A stretch of 5,290 bases of DNA, from assembly GCA_007133365.1 (NCBI GenBank), contig SLMV01000124.1:1-5290 (forward strand). The letters are read 5' to 3'. This stretch comes from Clostridia bacterium (GTDB lineage: Bacteria > Bacillota > Sulfobacillia > SLMV01). The notes below the pieces were generated by a model. The model did no database searches, was not told the DNA's origin, and worked only from the letters and a program-made list of their open reading frames with translations. Numbering within the stretch: the stretch's first letter is position 1; each line of letters starts with the position of its first letter. Both the position numbers and the translations under genes were made by a program. Below are positions 1-5,290 of the stretch, in pieces.

Positions 1-1281
1 CGTCAATTTGCGAGCTACGGTCGATATTTGGAAGCTTTGAATCGTCTCGATGACCGTATCCAGCGCGACCCTAATGTGCTTCGAAAGGCCAAACTAGCCG
101 TTAAGAATCCCAAGATCGTCGAGAAGTTCGTTGAAAACTGGGCCCTCAATTCCCTCTTTCTCACCGGGCCAATCCGGAGGCAACGCGTTGAGCAAGGAAA
201 ACCGTGTCCGACCGTCGTGCTGCTCGATCCGACATCCGCCTGTAACCTCAATTGCGATGGGTGCTGGGCCGGGGAGTATGAGCAAAGTGACCGCATTGAT
301 CCAAAGCGCTTTGATACGCTACTTCAAGAGATGAAAGACATGGGCATTTATTGGACCATCTTTTCCGGAGGCGAACCGCTCCTTTACCCGCATCTCATTG
401 ATTTGATGAAAAAGCACAATGATATGGCTTTTATGGCCTTTACTAACGGCACGCTCTTGGATGCCAACTATGCGGATGCCTTAGAAGCGGCCGGAAACTT
501 CTCGCCGGTTTTCAGCCTAGAAGGGGGGCGTCACGCCACGGACGGCCGCCGCGGAGAGGGCGTCTTTGACCGGGTCATCCAAGCCATGGACCGCTGCCGC
601 GATCGGGGCATTCCCTTTGGAGTATCGCTCACCGCCACCCGGGACAACATCGATGAAATCGTCTCGGATGATTTTGTGCAATTTCTAGATGAAAAGGGGT
701 GTGTCTACATTTGGATCTTCCACTATATGCCCATCGGACGAGATCCCGACTTTGAATTAATGCTGACGCCCCAGCAGCGAGAAGACTTAGCACACCGCTC
801 CAGCGAACTGCGCGGCCAATACCCGATGCTTATCATCGATTTTTGGAATGATGGCCCGCTCATTGATGGTTGTATCGCCGGAGGAAGGGTTTATCTTCAC
901 ATTAATGCAGCCGGAGACGTCGAACCCTGCGCCTTCGTGCATGTTGCCACGCATAATATCAACGAGGTATCCTTCGAGGAAGCACTCGAATCGCCTTTAC
1001 TTGAAGCGTTTAGAAAGCATCAGCCTTTTAGCAAGAACCATTACGCGCCCTGCCCGCTGATTGATAATCCGGAAACACTTCGGGATATTGTCAAAGAATC
1101 GGGGGCTGAAGGAACGCACCCTGGCGCTGAGGCTATTCTAAAGGGCGAAAACGCACGGCAACTGGACCGGATCGCAAAAACGTGGCATGCTCAATCTGAG
1201 GCGTTGTTTCAAAACCAGCCGGAGGACTTCTGGGAGCCGATTCGAAGTCCCGAGGTTACGAAAAGCAACAATGACAACTAG
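1..1281 (+). CDS. Radical SAM protein with Twitch/SPASM-like C-terminus (5' end missing)
   Basis: The frame is open from base 1 to the TAG at 1279-1281, giving 426 codons. The first possible start inside the window, TTG at 28, has no Shine-Dalgarno sequence although the other genes have strong ones, so the true start is probably left of the window. The radical SAM signature CNLNCDGC (CxxxCxxC) is at 241-264; these cysteines bind the 4Fe-4S cluster that cleaves S-adenosylmethionine. The SAM-binding SGGEP motif follows at 364-378. Near the end, Cys at 871, Gly at 913 and Cys at 928 form C-x13-G-x4-C, with another Cys at 1051. This matches the first half of a SPASM/Twitch domain, so one auxiliary cluster is likely. 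The substrate is unknown. A soluble cytoplasmic enzyme is expected, since no membrane segment is evident. The glycosyltransferase downstream suggests a shared pathway. Family assignment is secure; function is not. Confidence 0.93.
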   Translation, partial: RQFASYGRYLEALNRLDDRIQRDPNVLRKAKLAVKNPKIVEKFVENWALNSLFLTGPIRRQRVEQGKPCPTVVLLDPTSACNLNCDGCWAGEYEQSDRIDPKRFDTLLQEMKDMGIYWTIFSGGEPLLYPHLIDLMKKHNDMAFMAFTNGTLLDANYADALEAAGNFSPVFSLEGGRHATDGRRGEGVFDRVIQAMDRCRDRGIPFGVSLTATRDNIDEIVSDDFVQFLDEKGCVYIWIFHYMPIGRDPDFELMLTPQQREDLAHRSSELRGQYPMLIIDFWNDGPLIDGCIAGGRVYLHINAAGDVEPCAFVHVATHNINEVSFEEALESPLLEAFRKHQPFSKNHYAPCPLIDNPETLRDIVKESGAEGTHPGAEAILKGENARQLDRIAKTWHAQSEALFQNQPEDFWEPIRSPEVTKSNNDN

Positions 1282-1298
1282 GTAAGAAGAAGCGATAA

Positions 1299-1332
1299 CC
1301 GGAGGGGCCAAAGAAAGCCCCTCCGGAGTTTT
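1299..1332 (+). terminator. Intrinsic terminator or attenuator between the radical SAM and glycosyltransferase genes
   Basis: A perfect 10-bp stem (CCGGAGGGGC at 1299-1308 with GCCCCTCCGG at 1317-1326) encloses an 8-base loop and is followed by AG and four T residues (1329-1332). The very GC-rich stem fits a rho-independent terminator. The T tract is short and the next gene's ribosome binding site follows directly, so partial read-through (attenuation) is more likely than a complete stop. No separate promoter for the glycosyltransferase is evident in the 66-base gap. Confidence 0.7.
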
Positions 1333-1340
1333 GGAGGAGG
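1333..1340 (+). promoter_or_regulatory. Ribosome binding site of the glycosyltransferase gene
   Basis: GGAGGAGG ends 7 bases before the ATG at 1348 and fixes that start. It begins immediately after the T tract of the upstream hairpin. It is complementary to CCTCC at 1320-1324, which lies inside the right arm of that hairpin, so the two pairings exclude each other. Confidence 0.85.
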
Positions 1341-1347
1341 ACCGACC

Positions 1348-2028
1348 ATGACCACAGGAGCCACCGTCATTGTCCCTGCCTACAACGAGGCGCCCCGAAT
1401 TGGAAACGTGCTCCGGGTACTGCTTCAATCCGAGCTTTTTGACCAAGTTATTGCCGTCGATGACGGGTCGCGGGATCAGACACCCTCCGTCATTCGCCAA
1501 TACCCGGTCACCTTCCGGGCTCATAAAGAAAACCGCGGAAAAGCGGCCGCTTTGCAATCGGGATTGGAGTGCGCATCAAAGGCTGACATCGTGGCGTTCA
1601 TTGATGCAGACCTCACCGGACTAACCGTTCAACATTTAAGGCGCCTGCTTCAACCACTGTACGACGATGATCAGGCCTTGATGAGTATCGCTCAGTTCAC
1701 TCGAGCGCATCCCGGGATCGATGCGGTGCAAAAATGGTTCGCAATTTTAAACGGGCAACGCGCTTTGCATCGCTCCTTCATTGACCAACTCCCCAACCTT
1801 TCGCCTCTTCGTTTTGGTGTTGAAGTCTTTCTTACCCGTTATGCACGCGATCTCGGCGTCACGCCCACCCGCGTTTATTGGCCCGGCGTCAGCCATATCA
1901 TGAAAGAGCAAAAATATGGGCTCATCCCCGGCTTTCTCGGCCGCTTGAATATGTACAAGGAAGTCCTATCAACGTTCTTTGTCACCTACCCGCGTTGGTC
2001 AAAAAAACAGTTACAAAAGATGCCTTAA
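1348..2028 (+). CDS. Family 2 glycosyltransferase (GT-A fold), small soluble type
   Basis: This 226-residue protein should transfer a sugar from a nucleotide sugar to an unidentified acceptor. The N-terminus has the family opening TVIVPAYNEA (residues 6-15), the nucleotide-binding DDGS (38-41), ENRGKAAAL (61-69), and a DAD metal-binding motif (86-88) in FIDADLTG. The second half contains FGVEVFLTRYA, resembling the region after the active site in polyprenyl-phosphate and similar sugar transferases. There are no hydrophobic membrane segments, and the C-terminus is short and basic (WSKKQLQKMP), so the enzyme is cytoplasmic or bound peripherally to the membrane. The ATG at 1348 has a strong ribosome binding site at the right distance. 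It lies 66 bases after the radical SAM gene, on the same strand. Sugar donor and acceptor cannot be read from the sequence. Confidence 0.93.
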   Translation: MTTGATVIVPAYNEAPRIGNVLRVLLQSELFDQVIAVDDGSRDQTPSVIRQYPVTFRAHKENRGKAAALQSGLECASKADIVAFIDADLTGLTVQHLRRLLQPLYDDDQALMSIAQFTRAHPGIDAVQKWFAILNGQRALHRSFIDQLPNLSPLRFGVEVFLTRYARDLGVTPTRVYWPGVSHIMKEQKYGLIPGFLGRLNMYKEVLSTFFVTYPRWSKKQLQKMP

Positions 2029-2099
2029 ACACGAGGGGGCTGGACCCGTCACCAATGGTCCCAACCCCCTCATCAAAATGAATTCACCAAGATGCCTTA
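2017..2099. repeat. 11-base direct repeat flanking a hairpin at the end of the glycosyltransferase gene
   Basis: AAGATGCCTTA occurs at 2017-2027 and again at 2089-2099. The copies are 72 bases apart, hence in the same reading frame, and each encodes Lys-Met-Pro plus a stop (TAA in the first, TAG in the second). The first copy forms the real C-terminus of the glycosyltransferase. The hairpin at 2033-2071 lies between them. The arrangement could record a small insertion with target duplication or a local duplication; chance is also possible. Confidence 0.6.
2033..2071. terminator. Imperfect hairpin between converging genes, possible bidirectional terminator
   Basis: GAGGGGG (2033-2039) pairs with CCCCCTC (2065-2071). 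After a small internal loop, GGACC (2042-2046) pairs with GGTCC (2057-2061), leaving a 10-base loop. The position, between the stop of the glycosyltransferase (+) and the stop of the DUF4340 gene (-), is right for a shared terminator. There is no good T tract on either strand: none on the + side, only TTT in GTGTTTA on the - side. Function as a terminator is therefore inferred mainly from position and stem strength. Confidence 0.5.
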
Positions 2100-2102
2100 G
2101 CG

Positions 2103-3545
2103 TTAGCTGGCAGCTTCCAGTTCACCAATCCGCTCGAAGACCAACTCGAGATTCTCGAAGATCAAAACGGCCGGATAACCTTCGACTTTAGCGTGAACCC
2201 GGTCATTTTCGGTCGATCCAATGAGCAAGGTGAGCGTCCGTCGCTCATCCGTCCTATCATCACGATATTCCAAAGTGATATGCCCCGTCGGATCATCCAA
2301 GCCAACTTCCCTTAGAAATTCGCTCTCGGTCTGTCCGTCCTCGCGAACCCGAGCATCAATAGCGTTGAGATTAAGCACACCCCGTATTCCTTCCTGAGTG
2401 GCTCGAAGGGGAAGTTCGATGGGATCGTTCCCGTCAAAAACTCCCGTCCAATCTCCATCGTCCCCGAGGGTCAATTCATAATCCCGCGTCTGCCATTGAG
2501 CATCTAGGGCCAAGGCTTGTCCCACCGTCGCCACTTCAAACGGTCGAAGCGCTATCCACTCCGAGAAATGATTTAGCCCGTGGGTGGCCAGTACCTCGGT
2601 GGGGATCGTGTAAACGTACGGCTCATCGCCTTTTTGGGCGTAATGCTTTTCCTGCTCCTCCGCATCGGCCACCGGCGCTCCCACCGACAACGTTTGAACG
2701 CCTTCTTCGGCTACGAAGGAGAAGACAAAGCGCGGCTCATCGAGCCCCCACGTTTGAAGCTGCTCCTCGGTGGGCTCATCTTCAACGAAGGCCTCGGTGC
2801 GAAGACTGTGAAACTGCCGGAAGAAGTTTTCCACCACGGTGGGACTTCCCTGCAGTTCGATCGGCTCGACTAAAGCCCAGCCATAATGATCGTCTTGTGC
2901 TTGGAGGGCCCATCTATCTCCATTTGTCTCGATAACAATTTCGCTCATGTTTTTATCCCGCAATCGTAATAACACCGGGTCTCGCCATTTGTCCGGCGAT
3001 GTAATGAAAAATTCGAGACCGATACCCGGTTGCAGATAAACTTTGTTCTCACCTTCAACCTGAAGGTAACGATCCGGCTCACCATCGGTGAATATGGGGC
3101 TCTGATCGCCAATCAAGACCCGTACCTCATCCCCATTCTCTAATCGCATGATGATTTCGCCATCGGGGTCATCCAATCCATACTCCGATGGATCAACCGT
3201 GGTGTCTTCATCCTCTTCCGCAATCAAACGGGTGACCCAAATGCGTGCGGCCACTTTGTAAAGAAGTTCCGAATGATGTTGGTCCGTTGGTCGTTCGAAG
3301 GGAGACATCAACTGGTATTTCATTTCTCCCTCTTCCGTTACTTCAGCGTCAACGCGAAGTTCCGGCCGATCTTGCCAGCGAACGATCACCGAGCGAATGT
3401 CCTCATAATTCACATCGGTTACGCGCTTTTCACCAAACTCTTCATCATTTGGTTCGACGGTCTCGTCCGACATCCCCCAGTTGACGTAGGCCATTAATAC
3501 CGCAAACAACAGCATGGCCAAAATGGGACCACGCCAATTCTTCAT
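2103..3545 (-). CDS. Membrane-anchored DUF4340 protein with three repeats
   Basis: This 480-residue protein starts with a positively charged tip (MKNWR) and one hydrophobic segment (about residues 6-24), which should anchor it with the remainder outside the cytoplasm. The rest is rich in Asp and Glu. Three copies of a unit are visible, each marked by a GLD(D/E)P turn: YGLDDP 122-127, WGLDEP 266-271 and VGLDDP 414-419. Each is followed by strands ending in an LIG- or SVG-type turn (about 144, 288 and 442). This pattern is typical of DUF4340, a family of unknown biochemical function often encoded beside GldF/GldG-type ABC transporter genes. No such gene is seen here. The ATG has AGGAGG 9 bases upstream (3555-3560) and its own likely promoter. 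The protein may be a structural or binding partner at the cell surface; this is inference. Confidence 0.88.
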   Translation of the reverse strand: MKNWRGPILAMLLFAVLMAYVNWGMSDETVEPNDEEFGEKRVTDVNYEDIRSVIVRWQDRPELRVDAEVTEEGEMKYQLMSPFERPTDQHHSELLYKVAARIWVTRLIAEEDEDTTVDPSEYGLDDPDGEIIMRLENGDEVRVLIGDQSPIFTDGEPDRYLQVEGENKVYLQPGIGLEFFITSPDKWRDPVLLRLRDKNMSEIVIETNGDRWALQAQDDHYGWALVEPIELQGSPTVVENFFRQFHSLRTEAFVEDEPTEEQLQTWGLDEPRFVFSFVAEEGVQTLSVGAPVADAEEQEKHYAQKGDEPYVYTIPTEVLATHGLNHFSEWIALRPFEVATVGQALALDAQWQTRDYELTLGDDGDWTGVFDGNDPIELPLRATQEGIRGVLNLNAIDARVREDGQTESEFLREVGLDDPTGHITLEYRDDRTDERRTLTLLIGSTENDRVHAKVEGYPAVLIFENLELVFERIGELEAAS

Positions 3546-3554
3546 GTTGAGTAA

Positions 3555-3560
3555 CCTCCT
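3555..3560 (-). promoter_or_regulatory. Ribosome binding site of the DUF4340 gene
   Basis: CCTCCT on the + strand reads AGGAGG on the - strand and lies 9 bases before the ATG at 3545, supporting that start. The hydrophobic segment then falls directly after the N-terminal basic residues, as expected for a membrane anchor. Confidence 0.8.
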
Positions 3561-3597
3561 CTTGCCACAGTCTTGATGCTACCCAAGCGTTTCCCCC

Positions 3598-3629
3598 ATT
3601 ATAGACTATCCATCGAGCGAAGAAGTTAA
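3598..3629 (-). promoter_or_regulatory. Likely sigma-A type promoter of the DUF4340 gene
   Basis: A perfect TATAAT lies on the - strand at 3603-3598, about 50 bases upstream of the DUF4340 start. The -35 box is poor: CTTCTT (3625-3620) has 16-base spacing, and TTAACT (3629-3624) matches the consensus at four of six positions but with a long 20-base spacer. An AT-rich stretch lies just upstream (about 3627-3640). The box is downstream of the hairpin at 3683-3713, so the gene can be expressed independently of the amidohydrolase gene. Confidence 0.55.
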
Positions 3630-3682
3630 GATTTATTTAACCTAGCGAACGGTTCCATTCCAATGAAAACGTGCGAAACCGC

Positions 3683-3713
3683 GGCGGGTGTCGTGAGGCT
3701 CACGACACCCGCC
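3683..3713 (-). terminator. Strong 14-bp hairpin after the amidohydrolase gene
   Basis: GGCGGGTGTCGTGA (3683-3696) pairs perfectly with TCACGACACCCGCC (3700-3713) around a 3-base GGC loop. It begins 28 bases after the amidohydrolase stop on the - strand, the usual place for a terminator. On that strand the tail is GCGGTTTCGCACGTTTT, so the T tract is broken and weak. There is no T tract on the + strand. A processing or mRNA-stabilising hairpin, or an operator for the DUF4340 gene, are alternatives. Confidence 0.65.
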
Positions 3714-3741
3714 CAAAAACTCTCCACTCATCGAATCAAAT

Positions 3742-5001
3742 TTACGCATCATCCCGAACGATGACGCCCTCTTTGATTACCGCCGATACCGTATCAATTG
3801 CATCAATGTCATCAAGCGGGTCTCGCTCGAGCAAGATAATGTCCGCCACCTTCCCCTTTTTAAGTGTACCAACCCAATCGCCGATACCCGCCGCACGAGC
3901 GGACGTTGCCGTGGCGGCCACAATCGCCTCTTCTGGGGTCATCCCAAATCGGACGAACCATTTCATTTCATTTTTGGCGGCATCCATCGGCAAGGCACCT
4001 TCTCGGTCCTGTGACGCATCCACATCGGTGCCACATGCGATCAAAACGCCGGCTTCGCGCATCTTTTGAAAAACCTCGGGGCTTCGACGAAACGATTCGG
4101 TCATGTATTGAATGCCGAACTTACTCTTTCTCCGGCTCACCTCACGTTTTTCGACCCGCTCTTTCACAGCCTCGCGCACCTGTTCGACCGTCATATTGGC
4201 CCGCTCCCCATCAATCAGGCCCCGGCTTACCGAGACCGTGGGCACCCAATAAGTGCCCCGTTCTGCCATCAGAGCAATCGTTTCATCCGACGGGAGATTG
4301 CCATGTTCCACGGTATCAATGCCCGCGCGAACCGCCATCTGATAACCGGGTTCAATGCCCACATGACAAGCAACAAGAACGCCGTTTCGATGCGCCTCAC
4401 TGACGATTGCTTGAAGCTCCTCTTGGGTGAACTCCGAAAGAGGTGCCCGGTGAGTATTGCAAATCTTGATCAGATCGGCCCCGGCTCGAAGCTGTTCGCG
4501 GACCGCTTGTCGGACATCATCCGGTCCATCCGCTTCCCGACTCATGCCTTCGACATCATGCCCATGCCCGCCGGTGACGCAAATGATTTTATCCGAAGGT
4601 AGAATCCGACTGCCCATCAATTGCCCTTTTTCAATTGCCTCTTTTAGGGCAATGGCAACACCGTGGGCCGTCCCCAGATCTCGAAGCGTCGTAACGCCAC
4701 CCATTAATGTTTGATGGATTCGCTTGGCGCCCAAGACTGCGGCCTTGGCTGGCTGATAGGTTTTATATCGATCAACATCGGGTTGACCATGCCAGGTGGC
4801 AATATGCACATGTAGATCGAAAAGCCCAGGCAACGCCCAACGTCCATTCCCATTCATTACCTTGGTGTTCCCCATCTCTTGGGGAAGGTCACTCGATAAG
4901 ACCTCCACCAGTTGATCGTCTTCAATGACGAGATGAACAAAAGGCTGAAGACCTGAGCCCGTTCCATCAATCAAATTGACATCCGAAATAATCATCCGCA
5001 T
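3742..5001 (-). CDS. Metal-dependent amidohydrolase, imidazolonepropionase/prolidase-like
   Basis: This 419-residue, apparently complete enzyme belongs to the amidohydrolase superfamily and probably hydrolyses a C-N bond in a peptide or cyclic amide in the cytoplasm (no signal peptide is seen). All expected metal ligands are present: His64 and His66 in DLHVH, Lys179 in DLIKI (the likely carboxylated bridging lysine), His213 in ACHVG, His233 in TVEHG, and Asp326 in CGTDVDA. The N-terminal strand domain (residues 1-58, ending ALPGLFD) and the C-terminal LKKGKVADIILLERDPLDD form the usual flanking composite domain. GGVTTLRDLG (101-110) and VTGGHGHDVEG (142-152) are typical of the COG1228 group, which contains Xaa-Pro and Lys/Arg dipeptidases as well as imidazolonepropionase relatives. 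No other histidine-degradation gene is visible, and the divergent neighbour is a peptidase, so a dipeptidase role is favoured. The exact substrate is uncertain. Confidence 0.92.
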   Translation of the reverse strand: MRMIISDVNLIDGTGSGLQPFVHLVIEDDQLVEVLSSDLPQEMGNTKVMNGNGRWALPGLFDLHVHIATWHGQPDVDRYKTYQPAKAAVLGAKRIHQTLMGGVTTLRDLGTAHGVAIALKEAIEKGQLMGSRILPSDKIICVTGGHGHDVEGMSREADGPDDVRQAVREQLRAGADLIKICNTHRAPLSEFTQEELQAIVSEAHRNGVLVACHVGIEPGYQMAVRAGIDTVEHGNLPSDETIALMAERGTYWVPTVSVSRGLIDGERANMTVEQVREAVKERVEKREVSRRKSKFGIQYMTESFRRSPEVFQKMREAGVLIACGTDVDASQDREGALPMDAAKNEMKWFVRFGMTPEEAIVAATATSARAAGIGDWVGTLKKGKVADIILLERDPLDDIDAIDTVSAVIKEGVIVRDDA

Positions 5002-5008
5002 CCATGCT

Positions 5009-5015
5009 CCTCCTT
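5009..5015 (-). promoter_or_regulatory. Ribosome binding site deciding the amidohydrolase start
   Basis: AAGGAGG on the - strand ends 7 bases before the ATG at 5001. Another ATG at 5005 overlaps it in a different frame, but it is only 3 bases from the site and opens just a 12-codon frame. A third, in-frame ATG at 4995 is 13 bases away. The spacing supports 5001. Confidence 0.8.
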
Positions 5016-5173
5016 ACAAGTATTGCAGCGCTTTTGGTTAGACTTCCTATCAGAACTTCGTTTAACGCGTCGAAAATCCTTTTGGGCCTTACCTCAATTT
5101 TGGCAAGGAAATCGCCGGATTCAACGCGAAGACACTTCGAGTATGGGAGTGCTTGCACCGGGCTGCATCTAAG
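5016..5173. other. Divergent spacer between amidohydrolase and S9 peptidase genes
   Basis: Promoters for both flanking genes should lie here, but no convincing -35/-10 pair is visible on either strand. The best + strand candidate, TTCAAC (5120-5125) with TATGGG (5142-5147) at 16-base spacing, is weak. A small hairpin, CGAAG-ACA-CTTCG, occupies 5127-5139. No T-box or other riboswitch signature was recognised. Confidence 0.4.
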
Positions 5174-5180
5174 AAAGGAG
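5174..5180 (+). promoter_or_regulatory. Ribosome binding site of the S9 peptidase gene
   Basis: AAAGGAG is followed by two adjacent in-frame ATG codons. The first (5184) is only 3 bases away; the second (5187) is 6 bases away and therefore preferred. The choice changes the protein by one Met. Confidence 0.75.
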
Positions 5181-5186
5181 TCGATG

Positions 5187-5290
5187 ATGTCGGAATTAGC
5201 AGATGGCGTGCGCGGTATATGTCCGCGCGATCTTTTTTCGTTACGCACCGTGAGCGATCCTCAGGTATCGCCGACGGGTCGTTGGGTGGC
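5187..5290 (+). CDS. S9 family peptidase (prolyl oligopeptidase type), N-terminal fragment
   Basis: Only the first 34 codons are in the window and the frame runs off the right edge. The translation includes PRDLFSLRTVSDPQVSPTGR (residues 13-32) followed by Trp-Val. The pattern of DLF, LR, VSDPQ-SP-GRWV is the characteristic opening of S9 acylaminoacyl/prolyl oligopeptidases, where a short lead enters the first blade of a beta-propeller. The catalytic Ser-Asp-His domain would lie far beyond the edge. No signal peptide is present, so a cytoplasmic enzyme cleaving short peptides is expected. It is divergent from the amidohydrolase gene. The start may also be 5184. The short match makes the family likely rather than certain. 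Confidence 0.78.
   Translation, partial: MSELADGVRGICPRDLFSLRTVSDPQVSPTGRWV

Noticed and set aside
28..30. TTG at 28 as the start of the radical SAM gene
   Set aside because: There is no ribosome binding site before it, and the same frame is open to the left edge with plausible protein sequence (RQFASYGRY), so the gene most likely begins outside the window.
1138..1557. 139-codon open frame on the - strand spanning the radical SAM/glycosyltransferase junction
   Set aside because: It is antisense to two clear genes and shows no recognisable domain.
3864..4403. 179-codon open frame on the + strand
   Set aside because: It is entirely antisense to the amidohydrolase gene. The protein is rich in Pro, Arg, Ser and His, as expected for a shadow frame, and the + strand here has no matching gene signals.
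4066..4602. 178-codon open frame on the + strand
   Set aside because: It overlaps the amidohydrolase on the opposite strand and also the other + strand shadow frame. No family motif is visible, whereas the opposite strand encodes all metal ligands.
5100..5128. TTGGCA at 5100-5105 as a -35 box of an S9 peptidase promoter
   Set aside because: At 17-base spacing the sequence is TCAACG-like, with no resemblance to a -10 box.
4967..5248. 93-codon open frame on the - strand across the divergent spacer
   Set aside because: It overlaps the start of the S9 peptidase and the amidohydrolase start out of frame, and nothing supports its coding.
1..5290. CRISPR arrays, tRNA or rRNA genes, transposase genes
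   Set aside because: No regularly spaced repeats, cloverleaf-like tRNA sequence, conserved rRNA segments or transposase motifs were seen.

Overview
The window looks like a piece of a Bacillota (Firmicutes) type chromosome of middling GC content. The reasons are near-consensus AGGAGG-type ribosome binding sites in front of every gene whose start is visible, a TATAAT box with little else, GC-rich hairpins between genes, and the gene families present. No genus can be named from this sequence. The exported protein is very acidic, which would fit a salty or alkaline habitat, but that is only a hint.

Layout. Bases 1-1281 (+) hold the 3' part of a radical SAM protein with a C-terminal cysteine-bearing Twitch/SPASM-like region; its start lies left of the window. 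After 66 bases containing a strong hairpin comes a small family 2 glycosyltransferase (1348-2028, +). These two read in the same direction and probably form one unit. The glycosyltransferase converges on a membrane-anchored three-repeat DUF4340 protein (2103-3545, -), and the 74-base gap between them holds an imperfect hairpin flanked by an 11-base direct repeat. Upstream of the DUF4340 gene are a TATAAT box and a 14-bp perfect hairpin. The hairpin lies just after the stop of a complete metal-dependent amidohydrolase of the prolidase/imidazolonepropionase-like group (3742-5001, -). A divergent spacer of about 185 bases follows, and the window ends in the first codons of an S9 (prolyl oligopeptidase type) peptidase (5187 onward, +).

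How they may work together. The radical SAM protein and the glycosyltransferase are the best candidates for a shared, uncharacterised modification pathway, because both probably act on a small molecule, lipid or peptide that the sequence does not identify. The divergent amidohydrolase and S9 peptidase fit a peptide-breakdown theme (an oligopeptidase next to a dipeptidase-like enzyme), which is inference. The DUF4340 protein normally accompanies an ABC transporter of the GldF/GldG type; none is visible here, so it looks like an orphan transcribed from its own promoter. No RNA genes, CRISPR arrays, transposase genes or origins were seen.
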